From Lachnospiraceae bacterium (GTDB lineage Bacteria; Bacillota_A; Clostridia; Lachnospirales; Lachnospiraceae), in the NCBI GenBank assembly GCA_024699595.1, contig JAILPG010000075.1, positions 1-13,740 on the forward strand: DNA of 13,740 nt. Reading direction: 5' to 3'. The translations under genes and the position numbers were made by a program. Of this stretch, positions 7,362 through 13,740 are shown piece after piece; within the stretch, counting starts at the first letter, position 1, and every line of letters starts with the position of its first letter. The notes below the pieces were generated by a model. That model saw only the letters and a list, made by a program, of their open reading frames with translations, had not been told where the DNA came from and ran no database searches.

Positions 7362-7658
7362 ATGGACATAAGGACCAGAAGAAGGCTTAAGAGGCGTCTT
7401 ATCAGGAATCTGAAAAAGCTCCTTTTACTGCCTGCAAGGCTGCCGAAGCTCAGGGTATCGACCTTTGACCTGATACAGAAGGTCTGCGAGTTCTCAGGCA
7501 TCGTACTGGTAGTTGCACTGCTTGCGGCAATGGTGAGCAGGGATTCGTTTGCCAAGCTTGCGAGCACATTATCCTTTGTAGTATTTTTCGTCTGTTTCTC
7601 GGTTATCAGGATCCGGATATACCAGGACGATCTGACAGCCAGAGGATACATGCAGTAA
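7362..7658 (+). CDS. Small basic membrane protein, function unknown
   Basis: I do not recognise this 98-residue protein. The N-terminal 35 residues are strongly basic (many Arg/Lys, start M-D-I-R-T-R-R-R), followed by two hydrophobic segments (about 46-62 and 68-84) and a short polar tail. By the positive-inside rule the N-terminus should be cytosolic, giving a two-helix hairpin with both ends inside. The site AAGGGGG (7348-7354) is well placed for ATG 7362. Just before it, CAGGCAG (7326-7332) can pair with CTGCCTG (7340-7346) in a 7-bp hairpin ending next to the ribosome-binding site. It follows the TetR gene by 55 nt, suggesting co-transcription, and the terminator at 7853-7884 may end the transcript. 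Clean start and composition support a real gene. Confidence 0.65.
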   Translation: MDIRTRRRLKRRLIRNLKKLLLLPARLPKLRVSTFDLIQKVCEFSGIVLVVALLAAMVSRDSFAKLASTLSFVVFFVCFSVIRIRIYQDDLTARGYMQ

Positions 7659-7884
7659 GCTTTTGGGATGCAGCGAAAACGGGATAACGGCCCGGACGAT
7701 GAGCCTTATGTGATCGCGGCTTTATCAAAACTGACAGTTTCCGGTATTTAGAGTGATAAAGGGGTCACCATAAATACCATGATATATGGTAGCATCAAGG
7801 GGCTACGATGAGAGCAGAATATATGGGGATATTCTGACGGGAGTTTTACGGGAAAGCAGGCAATGGGGAAATGTCTGCTTTTTT
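7659..7884 (+). ncRNA. Non-coding stretch dense in inverted repeats, ending in a terminator: possible structured RNA
   Basis: No gene is seen in this gap. It holds four inverted repeats in order: CTTTATCA/TGATAAAG (7720-7727 and 7754-7761), with the near-palindrome AAACTG-A-CAGTTT (7728-7740) inside it; TACCAT/ATGGTA (7775-7780 and 7786-7791); GTAGC/GCTAC (7789-7793 and 7802-7806); and a perfect 8-bp CAGAATAT/ATATTCTG around the loop ATGGGG (7815-7836). An intrinsic terminator follows. It could be a long 3' UTR, a small RNA or a riboswitch-like element. I match it to no known riboswitch class, and no clear promoter is visible at its start. Confidence 0.35.
7853..7884 (+). terminator. Rho-independent terminator
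   Basis: AAAGCAGGCA (7853-7862) pairs with TGTCTGCTTT (7872-7881) over 10 positions (one G-U pair) around a 9-nt loop, followed by T's up to 7884. It would end transcripts of the TetR and small membrane protein genes, or of any RNA made from the gap, before the DUF2298 gene. Confidence 0.8.
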
Positions 7885-7901
7885 GTTTACAGATTGCCCG
7901 G

Positions 7902-7939
7902 TATCTTACGGGAGTGGAAAGCCCGCTTCTCGTAAGATA
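7902..7939. repeat. Long inverted repeat directly upstream of the DUF2298 promoter
   Basis: TATCTTACG (7902-7910) is the exact reverse complement of CGTAAGATA (7931-7939), and pairing can continue inward through G-U, G-C and A-T positions. The repeat ends 2 bp before the extended -10 and covers where a -35 box would lie, so it is better seen as a possible operator than as a terminator (no T-run on either side). Confidence 0.5.
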
Positions 7940-7941
7940 TA

Positions 7942-7950
7942 TGGTATAAT
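7942..7950 (+). promoter_or_regulatory. Extended -10 promoter for a probably leaderless mRNA
   Basis: TGGTATAAT (7942-7950) is a perfect extended -10 element. Transcription would begin about 7 nt after it, at or next to the ATG at 7957. The bases before the ATG contain no Shine-Dalgarno sequence, and TAA at 7933 blocks a longer frame. No good -35 box is visible at the usual spacing, as allowed for extended -10 promoters. Confidence 0.6.
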
Positions 7951-7956
7951 CTGCAT

Positions 7957-10452
7957 ATGAACAGTGCAAAGACAAATAAAAAGATCATCATATCATCGTC
8001 CCTTATTTTCGCCGCGGGGATACTTATCATGTTTGTTACGCATGATAACGGCTTTATTCCGGCGCTCAAATGGCTGCTTTCGATCTGTCTGACCGCATTT
8101 TTTTTAAGGCCGGCGCTTTCCTTACAGTCGATCAAACCCTTTGACGGAGGATTCTCATTAAGCTTCTGCCTGGGTCTTGCCATTGCTTTTTCAGTTTCAT
8201 GGTTCTTCTCCGCTCTTAATATAGTAAGGTTTGACACGTTTACCGTTTATCTGGGTCTTCTGATACCTGCGCTTCTCTGCAATCTGATCGTATTTACGAA
8301 AAAACGCCCGGGGCGCTTTCGATGGAGTGAGGAGCAGATCTGTAAGTTCTTCTTCGGCCTTGCCCTGTTTGTATTTCTGTTTGCGATAGCTTTCTATATA
8401 AAGGGCTTCAGGTCGGATATCGGAGAGCAGACCGAGCAGTTTATGGATTTCGGCTTTATGCAGTCAATCTTCAGGCAGAAGCAGGTGCCTCCCGAGGATC
8501 TTTGGTTTTCGGGAGAGACCCTAAACTACTATTATCTCGGGCACGCAGCGGCCGTATACCTTTGCAGGCTTGCGTTCATCACACCTGAATACGGTTACAA
8601 TTTCATGCTGTGCACGATCTTTTCTGCACTCTTTATGACTGTTTTTACCGTGACACAGGCAGTGTGCGCAGCATATCACAGGAAAAACACTCTGACATCG
8701 GTGATCGGGGGAGCCGTTGCCACGGCATTTACCGTTCTTGGCGCCAACGGTCATTATTACATATTCGGTCTCATCCGGCCGCTTATCTTTAAGATCACGG
8801 GAAACGGCGGAGCAGACGGTTACTGGTTTGCGGATCCGACTGCATATATAGGTCATTATGAAGGGAGCATGGATCTCGGAAAGCACGAGTATCCGTCTTA
8901 TACGCTGGTCCTCGGGGATCTTCACGCCCATGTATGCAACATGCTCTTTACCATCCCGCTGATCGCGGTCCTGTTTGATTATGTGCTGTATATGAGCAGA
9001 CGAGCCAACGATCGTAAAGCCGTGGAAGAGAAGACGGTGCCGGTACAGTCTTCCGGGTCTGTGCCGCCGGATGCACCGACGGAGTCTTTGCAAAAAGAAG
9101 CACCGGCTTACTCTAAAGATGTCCTGTCTCTTGGTGAAACCTTTGAGTTTATAAAGAACCATTTAAGGGAGCTCTTTTCTCCGTATATACTCATAGCCGC
9201 CCTGCTTCTGGGGCTCTATAAGGGGACCAATTACTGGGATTTTCCGATCTATTTTGTAATAAGCGGGGCCGTGATCCTCTTTACCGATCTGAAATACTAC
9301 GGAAAGAGTCTGTGCACTCTTTTGTTTGTGCTGCTTAAGGGCATCGTGATACTGCTCTTTGGAACGATCCTCATGATCCCGTTTAACCTTCGTTTTGTAA
9401 AAATGTCCTCTGAGCTGAGGCTCTGCGACAGGCATTCGCCATTCCTTCAGTACATGACCGTCTGGTGGCCGTTTATCCTGTTCATGACGGTATTTCTTGT
9501 ATATCTTATAAGAGTGGGGCTTAAGAGGGGCAGAAGAGAAGCTGCCGGAAATGAAACAACCGCCGCAGGAGAAGCAACCTCAGGAAAAACATCCACCGAA
9601 GATGAAATAACCGCCGCAACCGTAAAAGCCTGGATAAAGAATCTTGTTCAGAGGCTCAATGATATCTTTGACAGCCTCTCCTTCCTTGAGTTTACGTTTC
9701 TTATCCTGATACTGTGCGCACTCGGGCTTATAATCATGCCAGAGATCATCTACATAAATGATATATACGGAAGCCAGTACCAGCGATATAACACCATGTT
9801 CAAGCTGACCTTTCAGGCATTTATCCTCTTTGGTATGCTTACCGGCATCAGTGTTGCCATATTCTGGGAAAAGAAGGGTCCGCTTAAGATATATGCTGTA
9901 TTTGTACTGTGCATGGGCATTTTGTCCGGAACCTATATCCTGGATTCCATAGGGCAGTGGATGGGGCCGGTCTATGACACATATTTAAGATACGGAATCT
10001 CTGCATTTGATTTTATGCGGGCGGAGACAAATGATTATTCGGATGAGTGGTATGCGATACAAAGGCTCAATGCCGATGACAGGGAACACATACATATCGT
10101 GGAGGTTGCCGGAGACAGCTACAGCCCTGACTGTAAGCTGTCCGTATTTACCGGGACATGCACGGTTGCTGGCTGGTATGTCCACGAATGGATGTGGAGG
10201 ACCACATATTACTACATAGAAGAGAGAGCAGAAGAGGTACGACAGTTCTATGAAGGCGGAGATCCCGGATACTGCAGGGAATTTCTGGAAAAATATGATG
10301 TTGACTACATTTATCTTGGACCCAGGGAATATATGAAATACTATATAAATACCGACGGATTCATGCAGTATGCTGATGGCATATGGAATGACCCGGATAC
10401 AAACACGACGCTTATAACCGTAAACAAGCATGGCGTTAGAGACGGTGACTGA
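7957..10452 (+). CDS. DUF2298 ('YYY') polytopic membrane protein, GT-C-like
   Basis: The 831-residue protein matches the DUF2298/Chlor_Arch_YYY family of large membrane proteins. Seen directly: the name-giving L-N-Y-Y-Y-L-G-H at residues 189-196, L-G-D-L-H-A-H-V at 319-326, N-Y-W-D-F-P at 425-430, and a C-terminal Y-I-Y-L-G-P-R-E-Y. More than ten hydrophobic helices are spread through residues 8-685, and a soluble C-terminal part (about 690-831) is probably outside the membrane. The architecture resembles GT-C enzymes that use lipid-linked sugars, so a glycosyltransferase-like role is a reasonable inference, not shown. Two low-complexity linkers occur, near 347-390 and 525-555; the second has an internal repeat (9551-9618). 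The gene seems to be translated from a leaderless mRNA. The vWA gene begins 6 nt after its stop. Confidence 0.85.
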   Translation: MNSAKTNKKIIISSSLIFAAGILIMFVTHDNGFIPALKWLLSICLTAFFLRPALSLQSIKPFDGGFSLSFCLGLAIAFSVSWFFSALNIVRFDTFTVYLGLLIPALLCNLIVFTKKRPGRFRWSEEQICKFFFGLALFVFLFAIAFYIKGFRSDIGEQTEQFMDFGFMQSIFRQKQVPPEDLWFSGETLNYYYLGHAAAVYLCRLAFITPEYGYNFMLCTIFSALFMTVFTVTQAVCAAYHRKNTLTSVIGGAVATAFTVLGANGHYYIFGLIRPLIFKITGNGGADGYWFADPTAYIGHYEGSMDLGKHEYPSYTLVLGDLHAHVCNMLFTIPLIAVLFDYVLYMSRRANDRKAVEEKTVPVQSSGSVPPDAPTESLQKEAPAYSKDVLSLGETFEFIKNHLRELFSPYILIAALLLGLYKGTNYWDFPIYFVISGAVILFTDLKYYGKSLCTLLFVLLKGIVILLFGTILMIPFNLRFVKMSSELRLCDRHSPFLQYMTVWWPFILFMTVFLVYLIRVGLKRGRREAAGNETTAAGEATSGKTSTEDEITAATVKAWIKNLVQRLNDIFDSLSFLEFTFLILILCALGLIIMPEIIYINDIYGSQYQRYNTMFKLTFQAFILFGMLTGISVAIFWEKKGPLKIYAVFVLCMGILSGTYILDSIGQWMGPVYDTYLRYGISAFDFMRAETNDYSDEWYAIQRLNADDREHIHIVEVAGDSYSPDCKLSVFTGTCTVAGWYVHEWMWRTTYYYIEERAEEVRQFYEGGDPGYCREFLEKYDVDYIYLGPREYMKYYINTDGFMQYADGIWNDPDTNTTLITVNKHGVRDGD
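9551..9618 (+). repeat. In-frame direct repeat in the second linker of the DUF2298 protein
   Basis: ATGAAACAACCGCCGCA (9551-9567) recurs with one change as ATGAAATAACCGCCGCA (9602-9618). The 51-bp period is 17 codons. It encodes a Thr/Ala/Glu-rich linker (N-E-T-T-A-A and D-E-I-T-A-A) between membrane helices, similar in composition to the linker in the DUF4153 protein. Confidence 0.75.
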
Positions 10453-10458
10453 TCATAC

Positions 10459-11838
10459 ATGATGGACGAGACAGAAAAAAAGAAGAAAACCGAAGAATAC
10501 GCGCTAAAGCTTATAAGCCTTGCAAGAGACACCATCATCGTAAACATGAGGTTTCTTGATGTTGCCCTAAACAGGCTCAAGGTGAAAAAGAAGGATCATT
10601 TAAACGGGACAGCAACCGACGGAGAGTATTATTTTTACGATCCGGCCCACATCTTAAGGCTTTATTCCCGCTCAAAGGAGCTTGTTGCCAGGTCTTATCT
10701 GCACACGCTCATGCACTGCATTTTCAGCCATGATTTCGGATATGACAGGTTTGATGACGCTTCCCTTGCTGCAAACGACAATGGCATGGGCGGAGACTAT
10801 GGCGTGGGCGGAAAGGATGTCTGGGATCTTTCCTGCGACATAGCAGTCGAAAATCTCATAATGGAGCTTGATCTTCCTGCCGTAAAGCTTCCCGACGATG
10901 ACGTCAGGCAGATGAAGCTGAAAGGCATAAAGAGGGACGTTAAGAGGCTTACTGCCGAGAAGATATACAGGTATTTTCTGGTCAATCCGCTCTCCAGGGT
11001 CGACAGGGAAAAATACGCTGAGCTATTCTGTCATGACAGGCATGTCTACTGGCAGAAGGCTGAGAACTATGAGCTGTCGGATGCGGCCTGGAAAAAGATA
11101 AGCGAGCGTATAAAGGCTGACATCGGAACATTTTCAAAGAACGCAGGTCATTCAGAGAGCCTTATTGACAATCTGTCCGATGCGACCAGGGAAAAATATG
11201 ATTACAAGAGCCTTTTAAGCCGATTTTGCACCGCGGGCGAGGAGCTTACGGTAAATGATGAGGAGTTTGACTACATCTATTACACCTACGGGCTTAACAC
11301 CTACGGGAACATGCCTCTTGTGGAGCCCCTTGAGTTCAAAGATGTCAAGAAGATCAAGGATTTTGCCATAGTGCTTGATACCTCCGCTTCCTGCAGGGGC
11401 GATATCGTAAGATCGTTTCTTAAGACGACTTATGGGATACTTAAGGACAGGGACAGCTTTTTTGACCAGATAAATGTGCATATCATACAGTGCGACAACG
11501 AGGTCAAGCAGGATACCAAGATAGAGAACCGGGCTGAATTTGACAGATTTATAAAGGACGGAAAGCTGATGGGCTACGGCGGTACGGACTTCCGCCCGGC
11601 CTTTGAATATGTGGATAAGCTTATAGAGGAGAGGAAATTCGACAATTTTAAGGGGATGATCTATTTTACCGACGGCTACGGCATATATCCCGAAAAGGCC
11701 CCGGATTATGATTGCATGTTTGTGTTTGCAAGAGGCGATCTGAGCGATAATGCGGATCCCGATGAGGCATATTCGGACATTACATCCGGGCAGACGGTTC
11801 CCTGGTGGGTGATCCCCGTCATCCTCGACAGGATATAA
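10459..11838 (+). CDS. vWA protein with DUF2201-type metallopeptidase-like N-terminal domain
   Basis: The 459-residue soluble protein has two parts. Residues 15-180 resemble the putative metallopeptidase domain of DUF2201 proteins, with H82-T-L-M-H86 and H91, then C-D-I-A-V-E-N-L-I (126-134); the Glu of the usual H-E-x-x-H is Thr, so peptidase activity is doubtful. Residues 300-459 form a von Willebrand A-like domain with a complete metal-ion site: D307-T-S-A-S311, T376 in G-G-T-D-F, and D405 in F-T-D-G. Such proteins usually pair with MoxR AAA+ ATPases, and one is encoded downstream. The start is ATG 10459 or the adjacent ATG 10462, with only a weak GGTGA site (10444-10448), so coupling to the DUF2298 gene 6 nt upstream is likely. 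Confidence 0.87.
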   Translation: MMDETEKKKKTEEYALKLISLARDTIIVNMRFLDVALNRLKVKKKDHLNGTATDGEYYFYDPAHILRLYSRSKELVARSYLHTLMHCIFSHDFGYDRFDDASLAANDNGMGGDYGVGGKDVWDLSCDIAVENLIMELDLPAVKLPDDDVRQMKLKGIKRDVKRLTAEKIYRYFLVNPLSRVDREKYAELFCHDRHVYWQKAENYELSDAAWKKISERIKADIGTFSKNAGHSESLIDNLSDATREKYDYKSLLSRFCTAGEELTVNDEEFDYIYYTYGLNTYGNMPLVEPLEFKDVKKIKDFAIVLDTSASCRGDIVRSFLKTTYGILKDRDSFFDQINVHIIQCDNEVKQDTKIENRAEFDRFIKDGKLMGYGGTDFRPAFEYVDKLIEERKFDNFKGMIYFTDGYGIYPEKAPDYDCMFVFARGDLSDNADPDEAYSDITSGQTVPWWVIPVILDRI

Positions 11839-11882
11839 GAAGGAAACGCTCTGATCAGCGTCTCCCCAATAAAGCAAAATGT
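11839..11882 (+). other. Spacer with small hairpin between the vWA stop and the repeat array
   Basis: ACGCT (11846-11850) pairs with AGCGT (11857-11861) around CTGATC. No T-run follows, so it is unlikely to end transcription, and read-through into the array is expected. Confidence 0.4.
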
Positions 11883-12267
11883 GAAGATACCTACCGGGAA
11901 CAGGAAAAAGAAGACTTGGTGGGTACGAGAAGGATTAAAAAGATTTGAAGATACCTACCGGGAGTGGGGAAAAGATACTTTGGTGGGTATGAAAAGGAAA
12001 AAGAAGATTCGAAGATACCTACCGGGAGTGGGGAAAAGATACTTTGGTGGGTATGAAAAGGAAAAAGAAGATTTGAAGATACCTACCGGGAGTGGGAAAA
12101 AGAAGCTTTGGTGGGTATGAAAAGGAAAAAGAAGATTTGAAGATACCTACCGGGAGTGGGGAAAAGATACTTTGGTGGGTATGAAAAGGAAAAAGAAGAT
12201 TTGAAGATACCTACCGGAAGCGGGGAAAAGAGGCTTAGGTGGGTAACGGAAAGAAAAAACCGGATTT
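11883..12267 (+). repeat. Tandem array of six 64-bp units in the vWA-ATPase gap
   Basis: Units begin with GAAGATACCTACCGG at 11883, 11947, 12011, 12075, 12139 and 12203. The first five are exactly 64 bp and the sixth is 65 bp. Units 3 and 5 are identical, unit 2 differs from them only in its last base, unit 4 has three changes all in the central part, and units 1 and 6 are more diverged. Every unit contains ACCTACC and, 22 bp later, GGTGGGT, which can pair in RNA. The coding strand is strongly purine-rich. Since 64 is not divisible by 3 and most units carry stops, no protein repeat is encoded. There are no spacers, so it is not CRISPR. I know no named family with this unit. Confidence 0.95.
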
Positions 12268-12301
12268 TGGTGGAAAAAAATAAGAAAAAGGACGAGGAAG
12301 C
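12266..12301 (+). promoter_or_regulatory. Degenerate half repeat unit merging into the ATPase ribosome-binding site
   Basis: TTTGGTGG (12266-12273), 8 nt, then AAGAAAAAG (12282-12290) align base for base with the 3' half of the 64-bp unit (TTTGGTGG, 8 nt, AGGAAAAAG). The following purine tract, GGACGAGGAAG (12290-12300), provides the Shine-Dalgarno site for ATG 12302. The translation signal of the ATPase therefore sits in, or arose from, the end of the array. Confidence 0.6.
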
Positions 12302-13740
12302 ATGAACATCAAGGAAGCAAAGGAATACATCAAGCAGACAGCAAGAATTTATCTTAAAAAGAACGAGCTGGGGGATTACGTGATCCCGGTGGTGAGACAG
12401 CGCCCTATTTTTCTACTGGGGGCGCCGGGAGTAGGAAAGACGGCGGTGATGGAGCAGATAGCACAGGAGCTTGGGATAGCGCTTGTCTCATATTCCATGA
12501 CGCATCATACCAGGCAGTCCGCCCTTGGGCTTCCCTTTATACAGCACAAGAACTTTGACGGTATGGAGACCGACGTTTCCGAGTACACCATGAGCGAGAT
12601 CATCGCAACCATCTATGAAATGATGGAGGAGAGCCGGATAAGAGAGGGGATCCTCTTCCTTGATGAGATCAACTGCGTATCGGAGACGCTTGCGCCCTCG
12701 ATGTTACAGTTTCTGCAGTACAAGGTATTCGGAAAACACAGAGTGCCCGAGGGCTGGGTCATAGTTACGGCAGGCAATCCGCCTGAATACAACAAATCCG
12801 TGAGGGAATTTGACGTAGCAGTTCTAGATCGTATGAAGGTCATGGAGGTGGAGCCTGACTATGCGATATTCAAGGAATATGCGGTAGAAAACAGCCTGCA
12901 CCCTGCGATCATCAACTTCCTTGATATGAAGAGGGACTATTTTTACAGAATAGAGAATACCGTCAAGGGAAAATCCTATGTAACGGCAAGAGGCTGGGAA
13001 GATCTGTCAGAGATAATCAAGCTCTATGAGGAAGAAGGCTACAGGGTGGATGAAACCCTGATCGACCAGTATATAAGAAACAACGTGATCAAAAAGGAGT
13101 TTGGCGCCTACTACGATCTGTTTAACAAATACAAGAGAGATTACCATGTCAAGGAGATCCTTGAAGGGACGGCGCCTGAGGGCATAGAGAAAAAAGCACA
13201 GGCAGCAGGCTTTGACGAGAGGCTGTCCTTGCTGTCGATGCTTATAGACAAGGTGGTTTCCGATATGAAGGACTGCATCCACATGACAGACCATATGACG
13301 GCGCTTTCGCCGATACTTAAGCAGGCCGTGGCGATCGCATCCGGAGAAAACGCAGGATCAAAGGCAGGCAATGCTTCAGGTGGGGGCAGCTTGGGAAATG
13401 ATCAGGACAGGCCCAGACAGGCGGAAGATCACAGGGAGATCTCTGAAGCGCTCATCGCATATTTTGACGGGATCATTGAAAATGACAGAAGACGCCTTAA
13501 TTCACTAAAAAAGGCAGGAGCCATAAGCAAGGATGACGAACAGACCCTTAAGAGGACGCTCATCTTTATGGAGGAAGCAAGGAAGGAACTTCTGTTTAAT
13601 GACATGAACATAGACAGCGTAAAGAGCAAGTATAATGATGCGTTAAAGGCCGTAAAAGAAGACTGCGCGCAGGTTTCTGCAGAGCTTAAGAATCTGTTTG
13701 ATTTTTCCGAGAAGGCTTTCGAGGACGGAAACGAGATGCT
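12302..13740 (+). CDS. MoxR-type AAA+ ATPase, 3' end missing
   Basis: The frame starts at ATG 12302 and is open to the window end (479 complete codons), so the C-terminus is missing. Residues 30-200 form the AAA+ core: Walker A G40-A-P-G-V-G-K-T47, Walker B I-L-F-L-D-E-I with D121/E122, sensor 1 T-A-G-N159-P-P, and V-L-D-R177 as probable arginine finger. This fits MoxR-family ATPases, cytosolic hexameric chaperones that work with vWA proteins to mature or insert metal into client complexes. A long C-terminal extension holds a Gly/Ser/Asn-rich linker (about 347-378) and then charged helices likely to form coiled coils. The vWA gene upstream is the expected partner; having vWA first and a 463-bp gap between is unusual. 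Confidence 0.9.
   Translation, partial: MNIKEAKEYIKQTARIYLKKNELGDYVIPVVRQRPIFLLGAPGVGKTAVMEQIAQELGIALVSYSMTHHTRQSALGLPFIQHKNFDGMETDVSEYTMSEIIATIYEMMEESRIREGILFLDEINCVSETLAPSMLQFLQYKVFGKHRVPEGWVIVTAGNPPEYNKSVREFDVAVLDRMKVMEVEPDYAIFKEYAVENSLHPAIINFLDMKRDYFYRIENTVKGKSYVTARGWEDLSEIIKLYEEEGYRVDETLIDQYIRNNVIKKEFGAYYDLFNKYKRDYHVKEILEGTAPEGIEKKAQAAGFDERLSLLSMLIDKVVSDMKDCIHMTDHMTALSPILKQAVAIASGENAGSKAGNASGGGSLGNDQDRPRQAEDHREISEALIAYFDGIIENDRRRLNSLKKAGAISKDDEQTLKRTLIFMEEARKELLFNDMNIDSVKSKYNDALKAVKEDCAQVSAELKNLFDFSEKAFEDGNEM

Noticed and set aside
11846..11861. Hairpin after the vWA gene as a terminator
   Set aside because: The stem is only 5 bp and is followed by CTCCCC rather than T's, so transcription probably continues into the array.
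11881..12120. A 79-codon frame across the repeat array
   Set aside because: It runs through units whose length is not a multiple of three, so each unit is read in a different frame. It needs a GTG start and survives only because one TGA is changed to CGA in unit 2. Composition reflects the purine-rich DNA.
11883..12267. CRISPR array
   Set aside because: The units are directly contiguous with no unique spacers, the period is 64 bp throughout, and no cas genes are in view.

Overview
The window looks like chromosomal DNA from a Gram-positive anaerobe of the Clostridia, most likely a Lachnospiraceae-type bacterium. This is an inference from purine-rich Shine-Dalgarno sites (AAAGGA, AGGGG), frequent AGG and ATA codons, all genes on one strand with tight overlaps, and the families present (two-domain CDF transporter, DUF4153, DUF2298 'YYY' protein, DUF2201/vWA plus MoxR ATPase). 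No species is claimed and no database was searched. I found no tRNA, rRNA, insertion sequence or CRISPR array.

Layout. Positions 1-693 hold the 3' part of an AI-2E-family permease gene. From a candidate promoter near 754-788 runs a compact five-gene series (841-6461): CDF cation transporter, family 2 glycosyltransferase with a TPR-like tail, tRNA pseudouridine synthase TruA, a large DUF4153 membrane protein and a YihX-type HAD hydrolase. The first three overlap by a few bases. After a 281-bp regulatory gap with a strong promoter, a perfect palindrome at the predicted transcription start and a long leader comes a TetR-type regulator (6743-7306), then a small two-helix membrane protein (7362-7658). 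The following 298-bp gap is rich in inverted repeats, contains an intrinsic terminator (7853-7884) and ends in an extended -10 element only 6 nt before the ATG of the next gene, so that mRNA may be leaderless.

That next gene (7957-10452) encodes an 831-residue DUF2298/YYY-type membrane protein. Six nt after its stop begins a gene for a vWA protein with a metallopeptidase-like N-terminal domain lacking the catalytic Glu (10459-11838). A MoxR-type AAA+ ATPase (12302 to beyond the window end) is its probable chaperone partner.

The most unusual element lies between the vWA and ATPase genes. The 463-bp gap contains six head-to-tail units of 64 bp (11883-12267; the last is 65 bp), followed by a degenerate half unit that merges into the ATPase ribosome-binding site. 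Each unit can form an RNA hairpin whose arms ACCTACC and GGTGGGT are unchanged in all six copies, while loop and linker vary. The unit length is not a multiple of three and most copies contain stops, so this is not protein-coding repeat DNA. It is the best candidate here for an undescribed element, perhaps an intercistronic RNA that sets the ratio of the vWA and ATPase proteins; that function is a guess.
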